Shown here: piece by piece, positions 40,173-47,710 of the stretch
How the letters are laid out: each line of letters begins with the position of its first letter
How positions within the stretch are numbered: position 1 is the first letter of the stretch
Source: Aquincola tertiaricarbonis
GTDB taxonomy: Bacteria; Pseudomonadota; Gammaproteobacteria; Burkholderiales; Burkholderiaceae_C
Direction: 5' to 3'
DNA length: 64,000 bases
Assembly (NCBI RefSeq): GCF_023573145.1
Contig: NZ_CP097636.1
Coordinates: 1,736,001-1,800,000, forward strand
The notes under the pieces: generated by a model
What the model saw: the letters and a program-made list of their open reading frames with translations, nothing else
What the model was told of the DNA's origin: nothing
Database searches by the model: none
Program-made: the position numbers and the translations under genes

Positions 40173-41255
40173 ATGGAACGTCGTTCCTTCGTCCGTGGTG
40201 CAGGCATCGCGGGCGTGCTGGCTGCGGGCACCGCCCCGGCCTTCGTGCAGGCCCAGGCCAACATCCGCTGGCGCCTGGCCAGCAGCTTCCCGAAGTCGCT
40301 GGACACCATCTACGGGGCCGCCGAAGTCTTCAGCAAGAAGGTCTCGGACATGTCCGGCGGCAAGTTCCAGATCTCGGTGCATGCCGGTGGTGAACTGATG
40401 CCGCCGTTCGGCGTGGTCGATGCGGTGCAGAACGGCACCGTCGACATGTGCCACACCGTGCCGTACTACTTCTTCGGCAAGGACCCGACGTTTGCCATCG
40501 GCGCGGCCATCCCCTTCGGCATGAACAGCCGCCAGATGACCGCCTGGATGCTGCACGGCAACGGTCTGAAGCTGATGCGTGAGTTCTACGCGCAATACAA
40601 CATGATCAGCTTCCCGGGCGGCAACACCGGCAGCCAGATGGGCGGCTGGTTCCGCAAGGAAGTGAAGTCGCTGGCCGACATCAAGGGCCTGAAGTTCCGC
40701 ATCGGCGGCTTCGCCGGCAAGATCATCGAGCGCATGGGCGGCGTGCCGCAGAACATCCCCGGCGGCGAGATCTACCAGTCGCTGGAAAAGGGCACCATCG
40801 ACGCGGCCGAGTGGGTGGGCCCGTACGACGACCAGAAGCTGGGCTTCTACAAGGTGGCCCCGTTCTATGCCTACCCCGGCTGGTGGGAAGGCGGCCCCGA
40901 GGTCGACTTCTTCATCAACACCAAGGCCTATGAGGCGCTGACGCCCGAGTACAAGGCCATCGTCGAGGCCGCCTCGATGACCGCCCACGTCGACATGCAG
41001 GCCAAGTACGACGCGCTGAACCCGACGGCGCTCAAGCAGCTGGTGGCCGCCAAGGTCAAGCTGATGCCCTTCCCGAAGGACGTGATGGACGCGGCCTTCA
41101 AGGAATCGATGGCGGTGTATGCCGATCTGTCGAAGACCAACCCGAACTGGAAGAAGGTCTACACCGACTACGCCGCCTTCCTGAAGGACCAGAACCTCTG
41201 GTTCCGCTTCACCGAAGGCCAGTTCGACCGCTACATGCAGTCGGCCAAGCTGTAA
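40173..41255 (+). CDS. TRAP transporter substrate-binding protein (DctP/TakP type)
   Basis: The 360-residue periplasmic receptor has a twin-arginine-like signal (MERRSFVRGAGIAGVLAAG) with cleavage expected near FVQA. Family motifs are WRLASSFPKSLDTIYGAAE, GLKFRIGGFAGKIIERMGG, and EWVGPYDDQKLGFYKVAPF, which recall the alpha-keto acid receptor TakP. Its membrane partners dctQM lie beyond an IS element and a toxin-antitoxin pair, on the opposite strand and facing it. AGGAG precedes the start, and a GCGGGGAAACCCCGC hairpin lies in the 5' gap near 40092. Confidence 0.93.
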   Translation: MERRSFVRGAGIAGVLAAGTAPAFVQAQANIRWRLASSFPKSLDTIYGAAEVFSKKVSDMSGGKFQISVHAGGELMPPFGVVDAVQNGTVDMCHTVPYYFFGKDPTFAIGAAIPFGMNSRQMTAWMLHGNGLKLMREFYAQYNMISFPGGNTGSQMGGWFRKEVKSLADIKGLKFRIGGFAGKIIERMGGVPQNIPGGEIYQSLEKGTIDAAEWVGPYDDQKLGFYKVAPFYAYPGWWEGGPEVDFFINTKAYEALTPEYKAIVEAASMTAHVDMQAKYDALNPTALKQLVAAKVKLMPFPKDVMDAAFKESMAVYADLSKTNPNWKKVYTDYAAFLKDQNLWFRFTEGQFDRYMQSAKL

Positions 41256-41333
41256 GTCTTCAGGCTGCACCAACGACGAGGGCCCCGCGACAGTCCGTGT
41301 CGAAACGGCTGCGAAGGCCGCCGATAGCAAACC

Positions 41334-41360
41334 GCCCCGAGTTCACCGGGGCATTTTTGT
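41334..41360 (+). terminator. Intrinsic terminator inside the IS element
   Basis: GCCCCG and CGGGGC form a 6-bp stem with a seven-base loop, followed by ATTTTTGTTTT. It reads rightwards and would stop transcripts entering from dctP before they run antisense to the transposase gene. Confidence 0.8.
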
Positions 41361-41446
41361 TTTGTGGGCGCTACGTTGATCCGGGGTGCGGTGTCGGGCT
41401 GCGTTCAGAGGACCGTCTGCATGAGCATCCCTCGGCACTACCCCTG

Positions 41447-42847
41447 TCATGGCATGGCCAACTTCTGCAGCATGTGCCGCCCGCCAAGCACAGCCAGCGC
41501 ACGCTTGAGGTTGTAGGTCAGGGTCGCCAACGCGATCTCCGTGCCCGCGCCCCTCAGGCCCCGCATCAGGAAGCGCGGCTTCTCGAAGATGTGGAACTTC
41601 AAGGCTGCGAACGGATGTTCGACCGTGCAGCGGCGCAGTCTCATCGCCGCAGGCGTGGCACGCTGGTGAATGCGCTCGAGGGCTTGCTCGTAGAGATGAC
41701 GGGTGACCATGCGGCGTGCACTGGCCGTGCAGCGCCCCTTCATCGAGCACGCCCCACAATCGCTGGGCTGGGCGGCATAGACGACCATCTTGTCCTTGCG
41801 GTTGACCTGCTTGCGCTGCAGCAGTTTGTCGGCCGGACAGACGTAGGCGTCGGCCGAGGCGTCATAGGTGAAACAAGCCCGGTCGAACAGTTCACCGTCG
41901 CCCTGGTTGTTGAGCGAGCGCTTGACCGGGACATGCACCTGCACGCCCTGGTCCTCCAGTGCCTGGGCCTGTTGGCCATTGGCATAGCCGGCATCTGCCA
42001 CCAGCTTCAGTGCAGTGGCACCCAGAGCCTGCTGCGCCGCTTCGCCCATGCGCTGCAGGCAGCCGTTGTCACCGGCCTGGGCGTTGATCTCATGGGCCAC
42101 GATCAAGGCGTGCTCGGCATCAACGGCAGTCTGCACGTTGTAGCCCGGACCTTTGCCCTTGAGCACGACCGCCTCGGGCTCCGTGCTCACGTGCAGCCGC
42201 TCGCCTGGGACCTGTGCCAGGTCCGATTGTTGTTGCTGCAGCCGCGCCAGCGCCTGGCGCAATGCCTGGGCATCGACTGGCACCTCGCCTTGCTGCTGAT
42301 CGGCCGCCTCCAGCTCCTGGAGGTACTGGGCGATGCGCTGCTCCAGCTTGGCTTGCAGCTCGGCGCGCTGCGCTGCGTCCAGGATGGCCTTGCCGCTGGC
42401 CACGGCCTGGAACTTGGTGCCGTCCACGGCCACCCACTCTCCCCGGATCAGTCCGGCTTCGGCACAAAAGCGGACGAACTCAGCGCCAGCGCGCCGCAGC
42501 GGCGCCGCGTTGCAGCGGCGGAACTCAGCGATGGTCTTGTGGTCAGGCGTGAGCCTGTGCAGCAGCCACATCACTTCGATGTTGCGCTGGCACTCGCGCT
42601 CCAGGCGGCGCGACGACCGCACGCGGTTCAGGTAGCCGTACAGGTACAGCATCAGCAGATCGGCTGGGTCGTAGGGCGGGCGACCCGTCGCCTTGGTGCG
42701 GGCTCGCGCAAAGCCCAGTGCCTGCAAGTCCAGCCGATCCACGAAAGCCGCGATCACGCGGCACACATGCTCCGGCCCGATCAACTCGTCCAGCGATACC
42801 GGGAACAGACTGCCTTGATCCCGGCTCAGCCCTTGCACATAGCCCAT
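41447..42847 (-). CDS. IS1182-family transposase
   Basis: The 466-residue DDE transposase has the N-terminal DUF772 region (GLSRDQGSLFPVSLDELI, then RPPYDPADLLMLYLYGYLN). The catalytic triad is likely in WVAVDGTKFQAVAS, LVADAGYANGQQ and EHPFAALK. The cysteine-bearing DCGACSMKGRCTAS block is typical of the family. The start at 42847 (MGYVQGLSRDQ) is chosen by likeness; a TTG six codons upstream lies inside a hairpin. Confidence 0.93.
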   Translation of the reverse strand: MGYVQGLSRDQGSLFPVSLDELIGPEHVCRVIAAFVDRLDLQALGFARARTKATGRPPYDPADLLMLYLYGYLNRVRSSRRLERECQRNIEVMWLLHRLTPDHKTIAEFRRCNAAPLRRAGAEFVRFCAEAGLIRGEWVAVDGTKFQAVASGKAILDAAQRAELQAKLEQRIAQYLQELEAADQQQGEVPVDAQALRQALARLQQQQSDLAQVPGERLHVSTEPEAVVLKGKGPGYNVQTAVDAEHALIVAHEINAQAGDNGCLQRMGEAAQQALGATALKLVADAGYANGQQAQALEDQGVQVHVPVKRSLNNQGDGELFDRACFTYDASADAYVCPADKLLQRKQVNRKDKMVVYAAQPSDCGACSMKGRCTASARRMVTRHLYEQALERIHQRATPAAMRLRRCTVEHPFAALKFHIFEKPRFLMRGLRGAGTEIALATLTYNLKRALAVLGGRHMLQKLAMP

Positions 42848-42852
42848 ATGAA

Positions 42853-42884
42853 CAATGCCCCGCAACTCGCGTTGCAGGGCATTG
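42853..42884 (-). promoter_or_regulatory. Hairpin abutting the IS1182-type transposase start
   Basis: CAATGCCCCGCAAC and GTTGCAGGGCATTG pair in 13 of 14 positions around a TCGC loop. On the transposase transcript the hairpin ends five bases before the start codon, so it could mask initiation when transcription enters from outside. That mode of control is known for other insertion sequences; here it is inference. Confidence 0.6.
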
Positions 42885-42939
42885 TCTTCAAGGCTTCAGG
42901 TCGGCGTCAGAGTATTGACACGGACTGGCGAGGGGCCCT

Positions 42940-42969
42940 TTGTCATGGGCTTGGCGAATTCTCTACACT
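42940..42969 (+). promoter_or_regulatory. Candidate promoter of the toxin-antitoxin pair
   Basis: TTGTCA (42940-42945) and TACACT (42964-42969) are spaced by 18 bp, 42 bp before the antitoxin start. The -35 element overlaps the T tail of the split dctP terminator. It lies entirely outside the IS element. Confidence 0.45.
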
Positions 42970-43010
42970 ACCCGGCACAGGGCTTGGTTGAGCTTCCATC
43001 GGAGACGGTC

Positions 43011-43328
43011 ATGGGTGTGCGTGCCAGCGATGTGGTACCTATCAGCGAAGCCCGGGCTCGCCTGACCGAACTGGCCGACGATGTGGTGACACATGGCGCA
43101 GAAAAGCTGCTGACCAAAAACGGGTCGAGCTTCGTGGCGCTGGTGGATGCCCGCAAGCTCGATTACTACCACGCGCTCGAGGCGGAGTTTGCCAATGTGG
43201 TGCTGCTGAGCGACGCCCTGCAAGGCTTGCGCGACCTGGCCGCTGGCCGCCAGATGTCAGACGCCGAGCTTGACGAACTCCTGGGCGTGGCTGCGCCAAC
43301 CAACAAGAAGTCGCCTCGAGGCGCATGA
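43011..43328 (+). CDS. Type II antitoxin of the Phd/YefM family
   Basis: The 105-residue protein has the N-terminal DNA-binding fold of Phd/YefM proteins (VVPISEARARLTELADDV, then EKLLTKNGSSFVALVDARKLD), with a C-terminal acidic tail (MSDAELDELLGVAA) suited to wrap the toxin. GGAG stands ten bases before the ATG. It overlaps the toxin gene by four bases (ATGA). Such antitoxins usually repress their own promoter together with the toxin. Confidence 0.82.
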   Translation: MGVRASDVVPISEARARLTELADDVVTHGAEKLLTKNGSSFVALVDARKLDYYHALEAEFANVVLLSDALQGLRDLAAGRQMSDAELDELLGVAAPTNKKSPRGA

Positions 43329-43705
43329 GCGCGGCAGCGCGGGCCAGGGTGACCGCCACCCCGGGCTTTGCGCGTCGCCTGGCGGAGGCCCGGCAGTTCA
43401 TGGCCCAGCAGGACGCCGAATCTGCTCCCAGGCGCTGGGCCCGGCTCCAGGCGCAGGTGCAGGCGGTTCGCGGACGATTGGCCAGCTATCCGGCGATGGG
43501 GCGGCCTGCGAGGGCAATGGATTCCACCTCGGTGCATACACAAGCCATGCGCGACGCCCTGTCGGCTTTGCTGGCCTCTCTCGGTCTGCACGGCCTGCGC
43601 GAAGTGGTCATTGGCCGGTACGTGCTGCTCTATGCCCACGACGATGCGCGTGTGGTGCTGCTGTCGCTGCGCCATGAGCGCCAGCTGTCCTTTCGGCTGA
43701 GCTAG
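43325..43705 (+). CDS. Type II toxin of the RelE/ParE family
   Basis: The 126-residue basic protein has the ParE/RelE layout: a helical first half (GFARRLAEARQFMAQ and PRRWARLQAQVQAVRGRL), LASYPAMGRPARAMD in the middle, and strands ending REVVIGRYVLLYAHDDARVV and VVLLSLRHERQLSF. It is translated with its antitoxin. Whether it cuts mRNA or poisons gyrase cannot be told from the sequence. A hairpin without a T run follows at 43727-43746. Confidence 0.82.
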   Translation: MSAAARARVTATPGFARRLAEARQFMAQQDAESAPRRWARLQAQVQAVRGRLASYPAMGRPARAMDSTSVHTQAMRDALSALLASLGLHGLREVVIGRYVLLYAHDDARVVLLSLRHERQLSFRLS

Positions 43706-43726
43706 CGCCTGCGGGCGACGCCGCAG

Positions 43727-43746
43727 CGGGGCCCCGCAGGGCCCCG
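43727..43746. terminator. Hairpin between convergent toxin and dctM genes
   Basis: CGGGGCCC and GGGCCCCG form a perfect 8-bp stem with a four-base loop, in the 47-bp space between two convergent stop codons. There is no T run on either side. Confidence 0.5.
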
Positions 43747-43752
43747 TGCAGA

Positions 43753-45537
43753 TCAAGGCTTGTTGGCCTTGTTCGCGTCTTCCTTGATGGCGTCCTGCAG
43801 CGCCTTCATCGGGTCTTCCTCGGCGGCCGGGGCGGGGGCCGGATCGGCCGAAGGCACGCTGCCACCCGCGTCCGGCACGGCCGGCACTTCCATCCCCGGG
43901 GCCGGGCTGGTGTCGGGCTCGGCCCCCGGCATCACCATCTCCTGCAGCGCCTTGTCGGCGTCGATGCCCGAGGCGGCTTCGGTGTCGTGGCCCACCAGGC
44001 CCGGGAAGGCGATGATCAGGCCCACCATCACCAGCTGGATGATCACGAAGGGCACGGCGCCCCAGTAGATCTCCGAGCTCTTGACCTTGGCGATCGGTTT
44101 CTTGGTCACGCGGTCGGTGTAGTCCTCGGTCGGCGCCACGCTGCGCAGGTAGAAGAGGGCGAAGCCGAACGGCGGGTGCATGAACGAGGTCTGCATGTTC
44201 ACCGCCAGCAGCACGCCGAACCACACCAGGTCTATGCCCAGCTTGTCGGCCACCGGGGCCAGCAGCGGCACCACGATGAAGGACAGCTCGAAGAAGTCCA
44301 GGAAGAATGCCAGGAAGAACACCAGGATGTTCACCACGATCAGGAAGCCCAGCTGGCCGCCCGGCAGGCTGCTCAGCAGGTGCTCCACCCACTTCGGGCC
44401 GTCCACGCCCTGGAAGGCCAGGCCGAACACCGTGGCACCCAGCAGGATGAAGACCACGAAGCACGACAGCTTCATCGTCGTGTCCATCGCCTGGCGAAGC
44501 AGCGAGAGGTTCAGCCGCTTGCGCGCCAGCGCCATCAGCAGCGCGCCCACCGCGCCCATGGCGCCGCCTTCGGTGGGTGTGGCCACGCCCAGGAAGATGG
44601 TGCCCAGCACCAGGAAGATCAGCGCCAGCGGCGGAATGAGCACGAAGGTCACCCGTTCGGCCATGCGCGACAGCAGCTTCAGCCGCAGCAGGCGGTTGAG
44701 CACCGCCAGCGTGAAGGCCACGGCCACACCCACGCACATCGACAGCACGATGCGCTCGTCCGTCGCCGTGCCTTCCGGCCGGGTTTCGCCGAAGGCGATG
44801 CCGGCGGCCACTGCCAGCAGAAACACCACGAGCAGCGAGCGGTTGCCGCTGCTGCCGTCGTCTTCACGGATGGTGCGTGCTTCCAGCGGCAGCGCCGGGG
44901 CCCGGTTGGGATACAGGATGGTCATGACCAGCACGTACAGGATGTACATGCCCACCAGCGTGAAGCCGGGGATGAAGGCGCCCTTGTACAGGTCGCCCAC
45001 GCTGCGGCCCAGCTGGTCGGCCAGGATGATCAGCACCAGCGAAGGCGGGATGATCTGCGCCAGCGTGCCCGAGGCGGCGATGACGCCGGTGGCCAGCCGC
45101 CGGTCGTAGCCGTAGCGCAGCATGATGGGCAGCGAGATCAGGCCCATGGAGATGACCGAAGCGGCCACCACGCCTGTGGTGGCGGCCAGCATCGCGCCCA
45201 CCAGGATGACCGCATAGGCCAGGCCGCCGCGGATGGTGCCGAACAGCTGGCCGATGGTGTCCAGCAGGTCCTCGGCCATGCCCGAGCGTTCCAGGATCAG
45301 CCCCATGAAGGTGAAGAACGGGATCGCCAGCAGCGTCTCGTTCTGCATGGTGCCGAAGATGCGCAGCGGCAGTGCCTGCACCAGCGCGGCGGGCAGCAGG
45401 CCCATCTCGATGCCGATGAAGGCGAAGGTCAGGCCGCAGGCGGCCAGCGAGAAGGCCACCGAGAAGCCCATCAGCAGGAAGCAGATGAGCCCGGCGAACA
45501 TGATGGGCGCCATGTTGGCGCCGATGAACTCCATCAT
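43753..45537 (-). CDS. dctM: TRAP transporter large permease (DctM type)
   Basis: The 594-residue protein carries about thirteen membrane segments and drives import with sodium or proton gradients. Family motifs include FFTFMGLILERSGMAEDLL, ASGTLAQIIPPSLVLIILADQLG, and GVATPTEGGAMGAVGALLMA. It is longer than most DctM proteins: an insertion near residues 225-285 adds membrane segments, and a proline/alanine-rich cytoplasmic tail of about 90 residues ends DAIKEDANKANKP. The ATG overlaps the dctQ stop (ATGA). DctP is the likely receptor partner. Confidence 0.93.
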   Translation of the reverse strand: MMEFIGANMAPIMFAGLICFLLMGFSVAFSLAACGLTFAFIGIEMGLLPAALVQALPLRIFGTMQNETLLAIPFFTFMGLILERSGMAEDLLDTIGQLFGTIRGGLAYAVILVGAMLAATTGVVAASVISMGLISLPIMLRYGYDRRLATGVIAASGTLAQIIPPSLVLIILADQLGRSVGDLYKGAFIPGFTLVGMYILYVLVMTILYPNRAPALPLEARTIREDDGSSGNRSLLVVFLLAVAAGIAFGETRPEGTATDERIVLSMCVGVAVAFTLAVLNRLLRLKLLSRMAERVTFVLIPPLALIFLVLGTIFLGVATPTEGGAMGAVGALLMALARKRLNLSLLRQAMDTTMKLSCFVVFILLGATVFGLAFQGVDGPKWVEHLLSSLPGGQLGFLIVVNILVFFLAFFLDFFELSFIVVPLLAPVADKLGIDLVWFGVLLAVNMQTSFMHPPFGFALFYLRSVAPTEDYTDRVTKKPIAKVKSSEIYWGAVPFVIIQLVMVGLIIAFPGLVGHDTEAASGIDADKALQEMVMPGAEPDTSPAPGMEVPAVPDAGGSVPSADPAPAPAAEEDPMKALQDAIKEDANKANKP

Positions 45538-46127
45538 GCGCGTGCTCCTTCTTCACGCAGGCGGATGGCTTCGGCCAGCTCTTCTTCCGGCGTCTTGGCC
45601 ACCACCTTGCGGGTCGGGTCGTCGATCAGGCCCATCAGGAAGGCGATGCGTTTGATCAGCTCGGAAACCCCCTGCAGCCCAAGCAGCGCAAAGCCCACGG
45701 GCACCAGCGCGAACACCGGCCAGCGGATCAGGCCGCCGGCGTTGGACGACACCTCGCCCGAGACATAGGCACGGATCACCAGCGGCATCACCAGCTCGAT
45801 GACGACGATGACGAACGGGAAAAGGAAGGCGACGATGCCGAAGATCTCGACCTTGATCTGGGTGCGCTTGCTGAAGCGGCCCAGGATGATGTCGATGCGC
45901 ACATGCTCGCCGCGCAGCATGGTGTAGCCCGCGGCCAGCAGGAACACCGCCGAGAACAGGTACCACTGGATCTCGAGGAAGGCGTTGGAGCTGGTGCCGA
46001 ACGCCTTTCGCACCACCGCATTGAGCGCGCTGATCACCACCGCCGCCAGCACCAGCCAGCTGACCCAGCGCCCCACGAATTCATTCAACCGGTCTATCCA
46101 CCGGGATAACTTGAGCAAAGCGGACAC
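45534..46127 (-). CDS. dctQ: TRAP transporter small permease (DctQ type)
   Basis: The 197-residue protein has four membrane segments and pairs with DctM. Hallmarks are SSNAFLEIQWYLFSAVFLLAAGY near residue 47 and RGEHVRIDIILGRFS near residue 72. A cytoplasmic tail of about 35 residues ends in an arginine/alanine-rich stretch. It is the first gene of dctQM. Confidence 0.93.
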   Translation of the reverse strand: MSALLKLSRWIDRLNEFVGRWVSWLVLAAVVISALNAVVRKAFGTSSNAFLEIQWYLFSAVFLLAAGYTMLRGEHVRIDIILGRFSKRTQIKVEIFGIVAFLFPFVIVVIELVMPLVIRAYVSGEVSSNAGGLIRWPVFALVPVGFALLGLQGVSELIKRIAFLMGLIDDPTRKVVAKTPEEELAEAIRLREEGARA

Positions 46128-46227
46128 ACCACCTCCGGGAAAGTTCTTTCAGGTGTCAATGCAGGGTCGTGGCGGCCGCGCCGCGAGCCTGCATGAGCAA
46201 AGCGCGGACTGTATCCACCCGCGACGC

Positions 46228-46251
46228 AAAAACGCCCGCACGAGGCGGGCG
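46228..46251 (-). terminator. Intrinsic terminator after the DUF442 gene
   Basis: On the minus strand a 7-bp stem (CGCCCGC / GCGGGCG, loop of five) is followed by TTTTT. It stops leftward transcripts from yqeY and the DUF442 gene before dctQ. Confidence 0.8.
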
Positions 46252-46310
46252 CTTCAGGGAAAGCACGGATGCTGCGCCGCAATATCGCGTACGGCGCCGT
46301 CAGCCAGGCG

Positions 46311-46655
46311 TCAGCTTGACTGCAAGGCCTGCATGTACAGCCGGGTGGAGCGGGCGCCGCTGCGGCAGAAGGCCAGCAGCGGTCGCGGCAGTTCCTCCAG
46401 CAGCAGGGCGAACTGCGCGATCTCTTCCGGCGACTGGTAGCCGCCCTGCACCGGCAGGTAGCGGTATTCCAGACCGGCGGCGCGGGCCGCGGCCTCGATC
46501 TGGGCGCTGGTGGGCTGGTCAGGGCCGCCTTCATGGTCAGGGCGGTTGTTCACCACGCTGCGAAAGCCCGCAGCGGCCGCGTCGGCCATGGCCTCGGGCG
46601 TGAGTTGCGGGGCGACGCAGACGTCGGCGGCGATCTGGTTCAGGGGCAGGCTCAT
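46311..46655 (-). CDS. DUF442/TIGR01244 sulfur-transferase-like phosphatase
   Basis: The 114-residue protein has a protein-tyrosine-phosphatase-like fold with the active-site loop LLAFCRSGARSTRLY (CxxGxRS). The N-terminus SLPLNQIAADVCVAPQLTPE and the FRSVVNNRPDHEGGPDQPT segment are typical of the family linked to sulfide oxidation proteins such as Blh. No such partner is nearby. It lies ten bp after yqeY. Confidence 0.88.
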   Translation of the reverse strand: MSLPLNQIAADVCVAPQLTPEAMADAAAAGFRSVVNNRPDHEGGPDQPTSAQIEAAARAAGLEYRYLPVQGGYQSPEEIAQFALLLEELPRPLLAFCRSGARSTRLYMQALQSS

Positions 46656-46665
46656 GGCACCGAGC

Positions 46666-47112
46666 TTACTGCGACAGCGCCTGCTTGACGGCGGCCGACA
46701 CCGCCGCCATCTCGGCCTTGCCGGCCAGCTTGGCCTTGGCTGCGCCCATCACCTTGCCCATGTCGCCAGGGCCGCTGGCGCCCAGCTCGGCCACGATCGC
46801 GCGCACCTCGGCGGCCACCTCGTCGGCCGACAGCCGCGCCGGCAGGTAGGCCTGCAGCACCGCGATCTCGGCGTTCTCCTTGTCGGCCAGATCGGCACGG
46901 CCGGCCTGCTGGTAGGCCGCCACCGAGTCCTTGCGCTGCTTGATCAGCTTGTCGACCAAGGCCACGGCCTGCGCGTCGTCGACCGTGATGCGCTCATCCA
47001 CTTCCTTTTGCTTGATGGCAGCCAGCAGCATGCGGATGGTGGACAGGCGCTCCGTCTCCTTGGCGCGCATGGCGGTCTTCATGTCGTCGGTGATGCGGTC
47101 TTTCAGGGTCAT
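46666..47112 (-). CDS. yqeY: GatB/YqeY-domain protein
   Basis: The 148-residue helical protein begins MTLKDRITDDMKTAMRAKE and carries the family segments RLSTIRMLLAAIKQKEVD and GDMGKVMGAAKAKLAGKAEM, like the tail domain of GatB. It may help tRNA amidation or protein quality control; the role is not settled. In many proteobacteria rpsU lies immediately upstream. Here rpsU is about 7 kb away on the same strand, beyond an accessory island. Confidence 0.92.
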   Translation of the reverse strand: MTLKDRITDDMKTAMRAKETERLSTIRMLLAAIKQKEVDERITVDDAQAVALVDKLIKQRKDSVAAYQQAGRADLADKENAEIAVLQAYLPARLSADEVAAEVRAIVAELGASGPGDMGKVMGAAKAKLAGKAEMAAVSAAVKQALSQ

Positions 47113-47710
47113 GGCGAATTCTCGGGGGCTGGTACAGCGGGGGTTGGTGGTGCATTGTCCCGCGGATCGTGGTGCTTCCGGGGGGCAGCGGGTTGGTTGC
47201 GTTGAAGCAAGGACGCTGACGGTGCGGAATCTGCTGGCCATGGCAGGGCGCGTCAGGTCGGGAAGGCTGGTGTCGGTTGGGCATGGAGACAGTGCAGAGC
47301 CGGTGTTGGCCCGGATGTGGTGTCGCACGACGGTATCGGGCGTGGGTGACCTCGCGCCGGATGCGCGGCGGTTGAGAGTTGATGCGTTTGGGCGAACTGT
47401 TGTCCGCGACGGTCATGCGGCCACCCGGCCAATTGACCACCTCTGCTGCGAGACTGCCTGTGACGGCGTCCGCCAGGCGACGAAGTTCAGCTGCAGGCGT
47501 ATCCGTAGACGCCTGACAGGATGGTGGGCGTATTCGGTTACGCTGAGCGTTCTGCGCTTCAGATCACGTTGAACTAGACCGCTGACGCGGTAGTCACCCA
47601 CCACGGCCGATGGGCTCATCGCACACGGCACCGCCGCTGGCTCTCGGGGCGAAGGCGGCGCACCCTTGATCGCGCAGGCATGTGCCTGCAGTCCGATCGA
47701 GGAGATGGTG
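47113..47710. other. Gene-free left part of the accessory island
   Basis: This 598-bp stretch between yqeY and the recombinase gene has open frames only with poor coding character. It should hold the displaced upstream region of yqeY and the left end of the IS91-type element; a 14-bp palindrome ACCGCTGACGCGGT near 47578 is a possible element-end feature. I see no RNA gene here. Confidence 0.5.

Larger units (their letters stand above)
41291..42927 (-). mobile_element. IS1182-family insertion sequence, complete
   Basis: The 1,637-bp element is bounded by 11-bp perfect terminal inverted repeats, CAGTCCGTGTC at 41291-41301 and GACACGGACTG at 42917-42927. It is flanked by 4-bp direct repeats, GCGA at 41287-41290 and 42928-42931. 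It carries one transposase gene on the minus strand, a rightward terminator near its left end, and a hairpin just upstream of the transposase start. All parts look intact, so it may be active. Confidence 0.88.
41279..42943 (+). terminator. dctP terminator split by an IS element
   Basis: Removing 41291-42927 and one GCGA copy restores AGGGCCCC-GCGA-GGGGCCCT followed by TTTGT, an 8-bp perfect stem starting 24 bp after the dctP stop. The left arm is at 41279-41286 and the right arm at 42932-42939. The element sits exactly in the loop, so the two arms are now 1.6 kb apart. Confidence 0.75.

Noticed and set aside
41334..41360. This hairpin as dctP's original terminator, placing the IS boundary further right
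   Set aside because: The 11-bp inverted repeats, the GCGA duplication and the rebuilt 8-bp terminator all agree on 41291 as the left boundary, so this hairpin belongs to the element.
46931..47572. Plus-strand frame of 213 codons across the yqeY start region
   Set aside because: It is antisense to yqeY for its first third and then runs into an intergenic region with no recognised homology or ribosome-binding site.
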